NCBI GenBank assembly: GCA_017461235.1
Contig: JAFTYU010000034.1
Coordinates: 1-64,000 of the forward strand
Source of the DNA: Clostridia bacterium
GTDB taxonomy: Bacteria; Bacillota; Clostridia; Oscillospirales; Acutalibacteraceae
Direction: 5' to 3'
Length of the DNA: 64,000 nucleotides
The position numbers and the translations under genes were made by a program. Under the pieces are notes generated by a model that worked only from the letters and a program-made list of their open reading frames with translations, had not been told where the DNA came from and searched no databases. Of this stretch, positions 16,664 through 24,134 are shown piece by piece; position 1 is the stretch's first letter, and each line of letters starts with the position of its first letter.

Positions 16664-17393
16664 ACAAAAAACCGCCCTTGTAACAGGCGGCGCAAAGGGG
16701 ATAGGTGCGGCGATTTGTCGGTCTCTTGCCGGCGATGGCTATAATATCGCTTTAAACTATAATGTTTCTGAAACGGAAGCGTTGAAGCTTCAAAACGAGT
16801 TATCACATATTACAAATATTGAAATTTTTAAGGCGGATGTATCTGACTCATCTCAAGTCAATGTTATGTTCTGCAACATTGAGCAGGTTTTCGGTGGTGT
16901 TGATGTGCTTGTTAACAATGCAGGTATTGCCCAACAAGTGCTTTTTACCGATATAACTGACGAAATGTGGCAGAAAATGATAGGCGTAAATCTTACGGGT
17001 GCTTTCAATTGCTGTCGCAGAGCGTTACCGTATATGATAAATCGGAAACACGGCTCAATTATCAACATAGCATCTATGTGGGGTGAAGTTGGTGCATCAA
17101 TGGAAGTCCACTACTCTGCAGCAAAGGCAGGTTTAATAGGTCTTACTAAGGCTCTTGCAAAAGAAGAAGGCTTGTCCGGTATCACTGTCAATGCGGTTTC
17201 ACCGGGTGTAGTGCTTACTGATATGATGGCACAGTTTTCTGATGAAGATAAGCAGATTCTTGCTGACGAAACACCTTTAGGCAAACTTGGTGACAGTAGC
17301 GATATTGCAACTGCCGTAAGTTTTCTTGCTTCTGAAAAAGCAAGGTTTATTACAGGTCAGGTTCTGTCTGTGAACGGTGGGTTTGTAATTTAA
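16656..17393 (+). CDS. Short-chain dehydrogenase/reductase (FabG-like)
   Basis: A 245-residue classical SDR. The NAD(P)-binding motif is TGGAKGIG near residue 11, NNAG lies near 87, and the catalytic residues are Ser140, Tyr153 and Lys157 (YSAAKAG); the C-terminal VNGGFVI block is typical of 3-oxoacyl-ACP reductases and other secondary alcohol dehydrogenases. Substrate cannot be told from sequence; the absence of other fab genes argues against a dedicated fatty-acid role. The ATG at 16656 lies inside the lipoprotein gene (8-base overlap) with no good ribosome site, so translation is probably coupled. An ATG two codons earlier is equally possible. Confidence 0.85.
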   Translation: MSKQKTALVTGGAKGIGAAICRSLAGDGYNIALNYNVSETEALKLQNELSHITNIEIFKADVSDSSQVNVMFCNIEQVFGGVDVLVNNAGIAQQVLFTDITDEMWQKMIGVNLTGAFNCCRRALPYMINRKHGSIINIASMWGEVGASMEVHYSAAKAGLIGLTKALAKEEGLSGITVNAVSPGVVLTDMMAQFSDEDKQILADETPLGKLGDSSDIATAVSFLASEKARFITGQVLSVNGGFVI

Positions 17394-17405
17394 TATTTGA
17401 GATTT

Positions 17406-17445
17406 AATTCCTTTCCTGTTTCGGGGAAGGAATTATTTGTATTTT
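17406..17445 (+). terminator. Terminator after the SDR gene
   Basis: AATTCCTTTCC pairs with GGGGAAGGAATT (17406-17416 and 17423-17434), followed by an AT-rich tail ATTTGTATTTTAT. Confidence 0.65.
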
Positions 17446-17493
17446 ATATAATAAAATGCTTATATACATACGTTTCTTTGTATCTTTTTATGG

Positions 17494-17522
17494 TTGACAA
17501 TGTTAAAGGGGTATGTTATATT
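17494..17522 (+). promoter_or_regulatory. Sigma-A promoter of dapA-lysA
   Basis: TTGACA (17494-17499), a 17-base spacer, TATATT (17517-17522). Transcription would start at about 17529, just ahead of the riboswitch. Confidence 0.8.
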
Positions 17523-17532
17523 TATAACAACC

Positions 17533-17690
17533 GATAGAGGTGCATTATGCTATCAGTATCCGTGATGCGAAGGTTTACCACAACTGTTACGGTGAAAGGA
17601 GCAGGTGCCGAAGACGATTCACGGTAAAGGGTCGATCTGGCAACAGGGAATAATATCTGTGTTGTTGTCGCCATACGGCGGAGAGCTATC
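17533..17690 (+). ncRNA. Lysine riboswitch (L box) aptamer
   Basis: Conserved L-box segments appear in order: GATAGAGGTGC (17533), AGTA, GTGAAAGG, GGTGCCGAAG, GGGTCG...TCTGGC, GCCATACGGC and GGAGAGCTATC (to 17690). P1 is formed by GATAG (17533-17537) with CTATC (17686-17690). It precedes dapA and lysA, the lysine-pathway genes such riboswitches control, so high lysine should switch the operon off through the terminator at 17747-17778. Confidence 0.93.
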
Positions 17691-17746
17691 TTACATAACC
17701 TTGAATATCGCGGTGGTGTATTCCTTTGCGGTATTTATATGTGTAG

Positions 17747-17778
17747 ATAGTTGCTTTTCGGCAACTATTATTTTTTTG
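17747..17778 (+). terminator. Riboswitch-controlled terminator (expression platform)
   Basis: ATAGTTGC (17747-17754) pairs with GCAACTAT (17761-17768), followed by TATTTTTTTG. The 5' arm region (17740-17750) can instead pair with 17686-17697, which includes the 3' strand of P1, giving an antiterminator when lysine is absent. Confidence 0.85.
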
Positions 17779-17804
17779 CAATATGCAAAGCAGGGAGATT
17801 TACT

Positions 17805-18692
17805 ATGAAAAATACAGTATTTCAGGGCGTCGGAACAGCCCTCGTAACACCAATGAACGCTAACGGCGTTGATTACGAAACTTTTGAAAGACTCATCGAA
17901 TGGCAGATTGAAGAGGGCATTAACGCTCTCGTTATTGCCGGCACAAGTGGTGAAGGTTCAACACTTACTGATGAAGAACATAAAGAAGTTCTCCGTTTCG
18001 CAGTTGAAAAAGTTAACGGCAGAGTTCCTGTTGTAGCAGGTACAGGTTCTAACGATACAGCTTACGCTATTGCTCTTACAGAGTTTGCTTGCGAAGTCGG
18101 TTGCGATGCAATGCTTCTTGTTACACCTTACTATAACAAGGCAACACAGCGCGGTCTTATAGAGTCATTCAGAGCTATTGCTGATGCATCAACAAAGCCT
18201 TGTATTCTTTACAATGTGCCCTCAAGAACAGGTTGCAACTTAACACCTGCATCCTGCGCAATTCTTGCCGAGCATCCCAATATCGTGGGTATTAAAGAAG
18301 CAAGCGGCAATATTTCACAGATTGCAGAGATTGCGGCTCTTACAAAGGGTAATTTCGATATTTATTCAGGTAACGATGACCAGATTGTACCCCTTCTTTC
18401 ATTGGGTGGTAAAGGTGTTATCTCTGTTGTTTCAAACATTCTTCCTAAAAAGACTGTTGAAATCTGCGATAAATTCTTCGCAGGGGATGTTGAAGGTAGT
18501 CGTGATTTACAGCTTGAACTTCTTCCCTTGATAAATTCACTTTTCTGTGAAGTCAATCCCATCCCTGCCAAAGCCGCAGTAGCCGCTATGGGCTTCGGTG
18601 AAAATTACGTAAGACTTCCGCTTACAACTATGGAGCCTGAAAACGAGGCTAAAATGCGCGAACTTATGAGAGAACAGGGTCTTGATGTATGA
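17805..18692 (+). CDS. dapA: 4-hydroxy-tetrahydrodipicolinate synthase
   Basis: A 295-residue enzyme condensing pyruvate with aspartate semialdehyde at the entry to the lysine/diaminopimelate branch. The Schiff-base lysine is Lys164 (GIKEASGN) and the proton-relay tyrosine Tyr136 (LYNVPSRTG); GTSGEGSTL near residue 46 is the conserved pyruvate-carboxylate loop. The ATG at 17805 sits behind GGGAGA; a longer frame starting within the terminator hairpin is not credible. It is regulated by the upstream lysine riboswitch. Its stop overlaps the lysA start by four bases (ATGA). Confidence 0.97.
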   Translation: MKNTVFQGVGTALVTPMNANGVDYETFERLIEWQIEEGINALVIAGTSGEGSTLTDEEHKEVLRFAVEKVNGRVPVVAGTGSNDTAYAIALTEFACEVGCDAMLLVTPYYNKATQRGLIESFRAIADASTKPCILYNVPSRTGCNLTPASCAILAEHPNIVGIKEASGNISQIAEIAALTKGNFDIYSGNDDQIVPLLSLGGKGVISVVSNILPKKTVEICDKFFAGDVEGSRDLQLELLPLINSLFCEVNPIPAKAAVAAMGFGENYVRLPLTTMEPENEAKMRELMREQGLDV

Positions 18693-19984
18693 TTTGCAGT
18701 AACCTTGAAATAATAAACGGCGTTTTACATTTCGGCGGCAGAAATACCGTTGAGCTTGCTTCGAAGTACGGTTCACCCATATATGTAATGGATGAACAGA
18801 CCATCCGCAGAAATTGCCGTAAATACACTGTCGCTATGAAGAAATACTTCGGTGACAACGCAAAAGCATTTTATGCAAGCAAAGCATGCTGTTTTAAGAA
18901 AATATACAGTATTATCGAATCCGAAGGTGTTTGTGCGGATGTTGTTTCACCCGGTGAAATATATACAGCTAAAAGCGCAGGGTTCAATATGAATAACGTG
19001 TGCTTCCATTCTAACAGTAAAAATGATTTTGATATCAATTTTGCTATGGATAACGGCGTTGGCTGCTTTGCGGTTGATAATATTGAAGAACTTGAAGCCA
19101 TTAATGCATTCGCTGGGGAACGCGGCATAAAACAAAAAATTCTTTTTCGCGTTACGCCCGGTATTGATACCCATACTTACGAAGCGGTCAATACAGGTAA
19201 AGTTGATTCCAAATTCGGTTTCCCCATTGAAACAGGCGCGGCTATGGCAATAACCAAAACCGCACTTGCTATGGATAATATTGATTTGGCAGGCTTTCAT
19301 TGCCACGTGGGGTCACAGTTGTTCGATTCCGATGTTTTTGTACGCTCAGCAGAGATTATGCTTCAATTTATAGCTGATGTTAAAGCAGAAACAGGGTATG
19401 AAGCACGTGAACTTGATTTAGGTGGCGGTTATGGTGTAAGATATACCGAAAACGACCCCGAAATTGATATTGAAGATAATATACGACAGGTTGCAGAATA
19501 CGTTAAAAAGCTATGTAGAGAACTCAACCTTAATGAGCCTGCTATCCGTATGGAGCCGGGCAGAAGTATTGTTGCTGATGCAGGAATTACGCTTTATAAA
19601 GTGGGCAACGTTAAGCGTATTGATGGTTATAAAAACTATGTTGCTATTGATGGCGGTATGGGTGACAACCCGAGATACGCTTTGTATGAATCAGAATATA
19701 CGGTTGTTGCGGCAGATAAAGCAGATGAGCCCTGTGATTTCCTGTGTGACCTTGTAGGGCGTTTTTGCGAGAGTGGTGATATAATTCAACCGCGTATAAA
19801 ACTCCCCGAAACAGTTGCGAGAGGCGATCTTGTTGCGGTGCTTACAACAGGCGCTTACAACTACTCAATGGCTTCAAACTATAATCGTATTCCCAAGCTT
19901 CCCGTTGTTATGATAAACGGTGATGATGACTATATTGCCGTAAAGGGCGAAACTCTTGAAGATTTAATAAGAAATGACGTTTAA
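18689..19984 (+). CDS. lysA: Diaminopimelate decarboxylase
   Basis: A 431-residue PLP enzyme (fold type III) that decarboxylates meso-diaminopimelate to lysine, the last step of the pathway. Visible are the PLP lysine Lys65 (FYASKA), the substrate-loop HCHVGSQ near 210, the phosphate-binding GGGYG near 246, EPGRS near 290 and the active-site Cys in RFCESGD across the dimer interface. It overlaps dapA by ATGA, so both share the lysine riboswitch. A bidirectional terminator follows. Confidence 0.96.
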   Translation: MICSNLEIINGVLHFGGRNTVELASKYGSPIYVMDEQTIRRNCRKYTVAMKKYFGDNAKAFYASKACCFKKIYSIIESEGVCADVVSPGEIYTAKSAGFNMNNVCFHSNSKNDFDINFAMDNGVGCFAVDNIEELEAINAFAGERGIKQKILFRVTPGIDTHTYEAVNTGKVDSKFGFPIETGAAMAITKTALAMDNIDLAGFHCHVGSQLFDSDVFVRSAEIMLQFIADVKAETGYEARELDLGGGYGVRYTENDPEIDIEDNIRQVAEYVKKLCRELNLNEPAIRMEPGRSIVADAGITLYKVGNVKRIDGYKNYVAIDGGMGDNPRYALYESEYTVVAADKADEPCDFLCDLVGRFCESGDIIQPRIKLPETVARGDLVAVLTTGAYNYSMASNYNRIPKLPVVMINGDDDYIAVKGETLEDLIRNDV

Positions 19985-19988
19985 CATA

Positions 19989-20027
19989 AAAGCAATCAGG
20001 TCATATACAGAATGACCTGATTGCTTT
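19989..20027. terminator. Bidirectional terminator between lysA and the anSME gene
   Basis: A perfect 16-bp stem (19989-20004 with 20012-20027) with a 7-base loop; T-rich on the plus side (TTTAGTTTTATTT) and also usable on the minus side. Confidence 0.85.
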
Positions 20028-20031
20028 AGTT

Positions 20032-21126
20032 TTATTTCTTTTCTGCGATGAATGCCCTGAATAAAGGCAAACAAGCATCAAAGAAGCCTTTGTAGCTTTC
20101 GCAGTAATCTCTGTCTTGTCTGGAACGTTTGCAACCGCCGCTGCGGCAGAGCGGATAGTATCTGCAGTTTTTGCATTTATCGTCAATAGCAAGGCTTTCT
20201 CTTAAAAATTCTGTAGCCTTTTCCGAATGGGCGAGAGTATCAAAATTCTCATTTTGGTCATTAATATTGCCTAAAAGCCATTCATCCGTGCAATAAAAGT
20301 CGCAAGGATAAATGTTGCCGTTTCCTTCTGCAACAAATTGATGAGAGCAATGACCGCATATGCCGCATTGCTCTGTGGGATTGCCCAGATATAAATGTAC
20401 AATGTTGTCAAAATATCGTATGCTTGTATAGTTGTCGCGAACGTACTCTTTGACATAAAAGTTAAAAGCATGAATTAAAAAGTGCTTGTACTGTTCGGGC
20501 GTCATATATAATTCACATTCGCTTGTATCACCGAAAGGTCTAAGGCAGGGGATAAATTGAAGGTATCTGAAGCCGCGCTTTTTAAAGTGTTTTAATATAT
20601 CATCGATATTATCAGCACATTTGCCTGTTAACACCGTAAGAATATTAAAATCAACGTTGTGTTTCGTAAAGATATCCGCCGCTTTTATAATCTTGTAAAA
20701 AGCGTTGTTTCCTTTTTCGTCAATTCTGAAAGCATTGTTATTGAAATCTCCGTCAAGACTTAAGCCTATAAGGAAATTCCTTTGCTTAAAGAATTTTGCC
20801 CATCTTTCATCAATAAGAGTACCATTTGTCTGTAAGCCGTAATGAATAACGCTCCCTTTTACATTCAGTTCGTCAACTGTTTTACAAAAGAAGCGGAAGT
20901 AATCAATGCCTGCAATTGTCGGCTCACCGCCCTGAAAAGCGAAAGCAATACCTTCGCCGTCAGCAAACTCCAAGGCTTTTTTTATTAGGTTTTGTGTAGT
21001 TTCTTCATTCATTATACCGAAACTTTTTACATCCCTGTGGTCAGTAACATCGTGATAAAAGCAATATTTGCATCTCATATTACAAAGACTCGATGCAGGC
21101 TTTATCATTATAGATAACGGTGGCAA
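20032..21126 (-). CDS. Anaerobic sulfatase-maturating enzyme (radical SAM, SPASM)
   Basis: A 364-residue radical-SAM protein that converts the active-site Cys of a sulfatase to formylglycine without oxygen. The SAM cluster motif CNMRCKYC is near residue 15, followed by the family's GGEPT. The C-terminal SPASM domain holds two further Cys clusters (CGICGHC, YPCDFYC, CKNCRYYPLC). I chose a TTG start at 21126: it lies six bases behind AGAGGTG and gives the MPPLSIMIKPASS N-terminus shared with clostridial anSMEs, whereas the GTG at 21135 lies inside that ribosome site. Its client, a CSPAR sulfatase, is encoded directly upstream. Confidence 0.93.
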   Translation of the reverse strand: MPPLSIMIKPASSLCNMRCKYCFYHDVTDHRDVKSFGIMNEETTQNLIKKALEFADGEGIAFAFQGGEPTIAGIDYFRFFCKTVDELNVKGSVIHYGLQTNGTLIDERWAKFFKQRNFLIGLSLDGDFNNNAFRIDEKGNNAFYKIIKAADIFTKHNVDFNILTVLTGKCADNIDDILKHFKKRGFRYLQFIPCLRPFGDTSECELYMTPEQYKHFLIHAFNFYVKEYVRDNYTSIRYFDNIVHLYLGNPTEQCGICGHCSHQFVAEGNGNIYPCDFYCTDEWLLGNINDQNENFDTLAHSEKATEFLRESLAIDDKCKNCRYYPLCRSGGCKRSRQDRDYCESYKGFFDACLPLFRAFIAEKK

Positions 21127-21143
21127 AAATAACACCTCTTTTT

Positions 21144-21178
21144 AAAAACCCTCAACATCGAAAACTCGGCGTTGAGGG
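21144..21178 (-). terminator. Terminator between sulfatase and maturase
   Basis: CCCTCAAC and GTTGAGGG (21149-21156, 21171-21178) pair around a 14-base loop; on the minus strand the hairpin is followed by TTTTTAAAAAG. It lies after the sulfatase stop and only a few bases ahead of the anSME ribosome site, so the maturase depends on read-through. Confidence 0.7.
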
Positions 21179-21190
21179 GATTTTTGATTA

Positions 21191-23242
21191 TCAGTTGTCG
21201 TAATATTCGTCGTTAACGCCTCTGCGGTTATTCTTAAAATCTTTCATAATATCATTCATTTTTTGGTTCATCTCTTCCGCAACAGTAGGGTAAACGGATG
21301 AACGATTAAGATTTTCTCCTGCATCGTCGCTTAGAATATGTAACCAATTTTTTCTGTATTTATCAAAGAAAGCAGAGTTGTCATTCTGGATATTCTGAAA
21401 GTATTTAAAGGTTATGTACTTGTTTTCTGTAAGGACGGGGTAGGTGTAGTCTTTGTATTCATTTTTCTTTAAAATCTCCGACGTGGGGACTGTGTACTGA
21501 ATAGCCTTTAAGCTTTCGCGTTTCATATGAAGAATGGGATATTCTTCGGTGTGTATAACAGTGTCGTTTTTCAATAACGGAACAATTGAAACACCGTCAA
21601 TTTCTCTGTCAAAGGGAAGATAGTTCGTCTTTCCGCTGTCACCTGTGATGTTACAAAGCTCAACCAGAGTGGGGAACATATCAACAAGTGTTGCGCTCTG
21701 TGACCTTGTTTCACCGGCTTTCCAAAGGTTATCGTTGTTGCCCCAACGTATCATAAAAGGTACCTTCTGACCTGCTTCGTAAGCGGTGTATTTGCCGCCT
21801 CTCAGTTCGCCTGCGGAGCCTTCAAGGGCAGGACCATTATCGCTTGTGAAAACAATAATGGTATCATCCATAACACCCAGCTCTTCAAGCGTGTTGAATA
21901 ACTCACCTAAATAATAGTCGAATTCGGTTATACAGTCGGCATATGTACCCATACCTGTTTTCCCGTCAAATTCGTCACCTACAAAAAGCGGAGCGTGAGG
22001 CCAGGGAGTTGCATAGTATGCAAAGAAGGGCTCGTTACTCTCGGTAACTTGTTCGGTAATCCAATCGGTGATTTCTTCGTGTATCCACGTTGTCATTTCG
22101 CCCTGGTCTTTTTTGCCGTTTTCGTCGTGTAAATCATCGGTGCCTTTTACAATCTCGTATTCACCGTTTTCTTCCTGAACGTGGTAGAAGGGTGTCATAT
22201 CGTTAACATGATGGCTACCATAAAAATAGTCGAAGCCTTGATTAGTTGGTAAATATTCACCGTAGTCGCCAAGGTGCCATTTACCGAAAGCACCCGTGTT
22301 ATATCCTGCATTTTTGAAAACTTCCGCAACAGTAATTTCGTCGCCGAGCATACCGTCACAGTTGTTACCCATCTCGATTGAATTGAAAATTCTGGTTTGA
22401 GCGAAGGGCGAAAGCGTGTCAACTGTGGGATAAATAACGTTATCAGCATAACCTCTGAAAGGATATCTGCCCGTCATTAATGCAAATCTTGCAGGAGAGC
22501 ATACGGAATAGCTGGAATAGAAGTTGTCAAAATTGAGACCTTCCTCACCGATTCTGTCCATATTAGGCGTGTCATAAATTGCACCGTTGAGAGAAGTGTC
22601 ACCGTAACCCATATCATCCATAAGTATGAAAAGCACATTGGGACTGCATGATTTAGCTTTATCCACACCGTCAAGATAATCATCGTGACCTTCTTGAAGA
22701 CGAACAACATTCGGGTCTGAGCGTAAATTCATTGTCAAAACATAAAGGACTGTAGTTCCTGCGAGCGCGATACTTAAAAGAGATGTAAAAATGCGCTGCA
22801 AAGCAACCTTAGCGTTAAGCTTCTTGACAGTTACAACAAGTAAAATAACTGCGATAATGCAAGGCAAAAGCAAAAGAAGACCGCCTGCAAGACGTGTAAG
22901 AAAATTACCTTCACCTGCAAACAACGGATTGTCGGCGCTTGTCCAACCTGCTTTGCCGCTTGAAAAAGCGCCAAAGCCTGCATCTGCACCCCATATAAGG
23001 TAATAAATAAATATACCAATCGCTGATGCACCGTAACCGACTAAAAACCAATTATAGAGTTTTTTACAAAAAATAACACCGATAAATATGCACGCCGAAA
23101 CTATGCACATAAAGGCCACGTTCACAACTGAAAGAAGGTTAAGTCGGGCGATATTGAGTGCCAGAGCAAGAGCAATGCCGAGTATTGCAATTATAATAGG
23201 GAAGGGCTTTTTCGAGTTTTCCAATAAAGTTTTGTTTTTCAA
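21191..23242 (-). CDS. Membrane-anchored Cys-type sulfatase
   Basis: A 683-residue protein. Residues 12-172 contain about five hydrophobic helices; from about 200 a type I sulfatase domain follows, with metal-binding Asp209-Asp210 (LFILMDDMGYGD) and the formylglycine motif C248-S-P-A-R in YSVCSPARFALMTGRYP. GELRGGKYTAYEAGQKVP and FTSDNGP are also family-typical. Cys rather than Ser at the modified position demands an anSME-type maturase, encoded next door. The catalytic domain should face outside and could desulfate host glycans or mucin, which is inference. The start is TTG behind GAGGT. The gene lies 17 bases after mgtC. Confidence 0.9.
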   Translation of the reverse strand: MKNKTLLENSKKPFPIIIAILGIALALALNIARLNLLSVVNVAFMCIVSACIFIGVIFCKKLYNWFLVGYGASAIGIFIYYLIWGADAGFGAFSSGKAGWTSADNPLFAGEGNFLTRLAGGLLLLLPCIIAVILLVVTVKKLNAKVALQRIFTSLLSIALAGTTVLYVLTMNLRSDPNVVRLQEGHDDYLDGVDKAKSCSPNVLFILMDDMGYGDTSLNGAIYDTPNMDRIGEEGLNFDNFYSSYSVCSPARFALMTGRYPFRGYADNVIYPTVDTLSPFAQTRIFNSIEMGNNCDGMLGDEITVAEVFKNAGYNTGAFGKWHLGDYGEYLPTNQGFDYFYGSHHVNDMTPFYHVQEENGEYEIVKGTDDLHDENGKKDQGEMTTWIHEEITDWITEQVTESNEPFFAYYATPWPHAPLFVGDEFDGKTGMGTYADCITEFDYYLGELFNTLEELGVMDDTIIVFTSDNGPALEGSAGELRGGKYTAYEAGQKVPFMIRWGNNDNLWKAGETRSQSATLVDMFPTLVELCNITGDSGKTNYLPFDREIDGVSIVPLLKNDTVIHTEEYPILHMKRESLKAIQYTVPTSEILKKNEYKDYTYPVLTENKYITFKYFQNIQNDNSAFFDKYRKNWLHILSDDAGENLNRSSVYPTVAEEMNQKMNDIMKDFKNNRRGVNDEYYDN

Positions 23243-23259
23243 TTTTAAAACCTCGCTTG

Positions 23260-23981
23260 TTAAACGGATACAGATATAACGTATTCGTTACCGCTGAATA
23301 AGTTTGTGATTTCGTCAGGATTAATGTGACTTTTAGCTCTTATTGTGAAAAGACAAGCATATTTTTCATTTCTTCTTTCAACGGAGTTTGAAAGTATTGT
23401 GTAGCCGTTTTCTTTAAATATGTTTGTAACAATCTCTACGGCTTCCGCATCGTCAATGAGCTTCATTGTAACGGATGCGGTGCTTGTGTTTTCAACGGGC
23501 AGAAGCTTGTGGATAACAATCTGAACGATGAGAAGTATAAGCGTTGCATAAACTGCAATACCATACATACCTGCACCTGCAGCCAGACCTATACCTGCCG
23601 TTGTCCATACACCTGCGGCAGTAGTAAGACCTTTAACAGTACCTTTATAAACAATGATACCTGCGCCCAAAAAGCTGATACCTGTAACAACCTGAGCGGC
23701 AAGCCTTGCACCGTCAAGATTAACGTGGTCAGCAAGACCGATGATATCAAAAAATCCGTATTTACTTACAATCATTATAAGGGCGGAACCCAGAGCAACA
23801 ATAATATGTGTTCTTATACCGGCCTCCTTTTGGCGCAGAGTTCTCTCAACACCGATGGCGGCACCGCAGATAACTGCAGTGACAAGACCCAAAGGTAGGG
23901 AAGAAAGCTTTCTAATCTGAATGTGTCCAAAAATGTTTTAAAGACTTCTGAAAATTCGTAAACAGGTGCATTTAGTAACAC
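23260..23981 (-). CDS. MgtC/SapB-family membrane protein, apparent one-base frameshift
   Basis: The visible 210-residue frame from a TTG at 23892 contains the MgtC core (AVICGAAIGVER, RQKEAGIRTH, ALGSALIM, GISFLGAGII) and an ACT-like tail, but lacks the family's first helix. That helix is encoded upstream in another frame: GTG at 23981, behind AAGGGAGT, reads VYEFSEVFKTFLDTFRLES. Adding one base, most simply a T in the TTT at 23891-23893, joins both into about 240 residues with a smooth ...FLPYLLGLVTAV... junction. A consensus promoter supports the upstream start. MgtC proteins act in Mg/acid homeostasis and ATP-synthase control in some bacteria. Sequencing error, pseudogene or slippage are all possible. 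Confidence 0.8.
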
Positions 23982-24020
23982 GTAATATGACTCCCTTATC
24001 TGTAGTTTATATATCTATAT

Positions 24021-24049
24021 ATAATAACATAGGTTGACTTTTATGTCAA
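24021..24049 (-). promoter_or_regulatory. Sigma-A promoter of mgtC-sulfatase-anSME
   Basis: On the minus strand: TTGACA (24049-24044), a 17-base spacer, TATTAT (24026-24021), about 40 bases ahead of the GTG at 23981. Confidence 0.8.
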
Positions 24050-24062
24050 ATTGTAATGCTTC

Positions 24063-24092
24063 GTCATAAAACTCGTCTTTAGCACATAACTA
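24063..24092 (+). promoter_or_regulatory. Possible sigma-E promoter of spoIVA
   Basis: GTCATAAA (24063-24070), a 14-base spacer, CATAACTA (24085-24092) resembles the mother-cell sigma-E consensus (GTCATATT, CATACAAT). SpoIVA is sigma-E dependent in Bacillus, which supports the reading; no sigma-A boxes fit here. Confidence 0.5.
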
Positions 24093-24134
24093 TTGTTGAA
24101 AGAATGTGTTAAGGCATTTATTGGAGGTAGATTT

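Noticed and set aside
17605-17808. A 67-codon frame upstream of dapA
   Set aside because: It lies wholly inside the lysine riboswitch and terminator and has no ribosome site.
23260-23892. mgtC starting at the TTG at 23892
   Set aside because: That start has no ribosome site and omits the first membrane helix; promoter and ribosome site point to the GTG at 23981.
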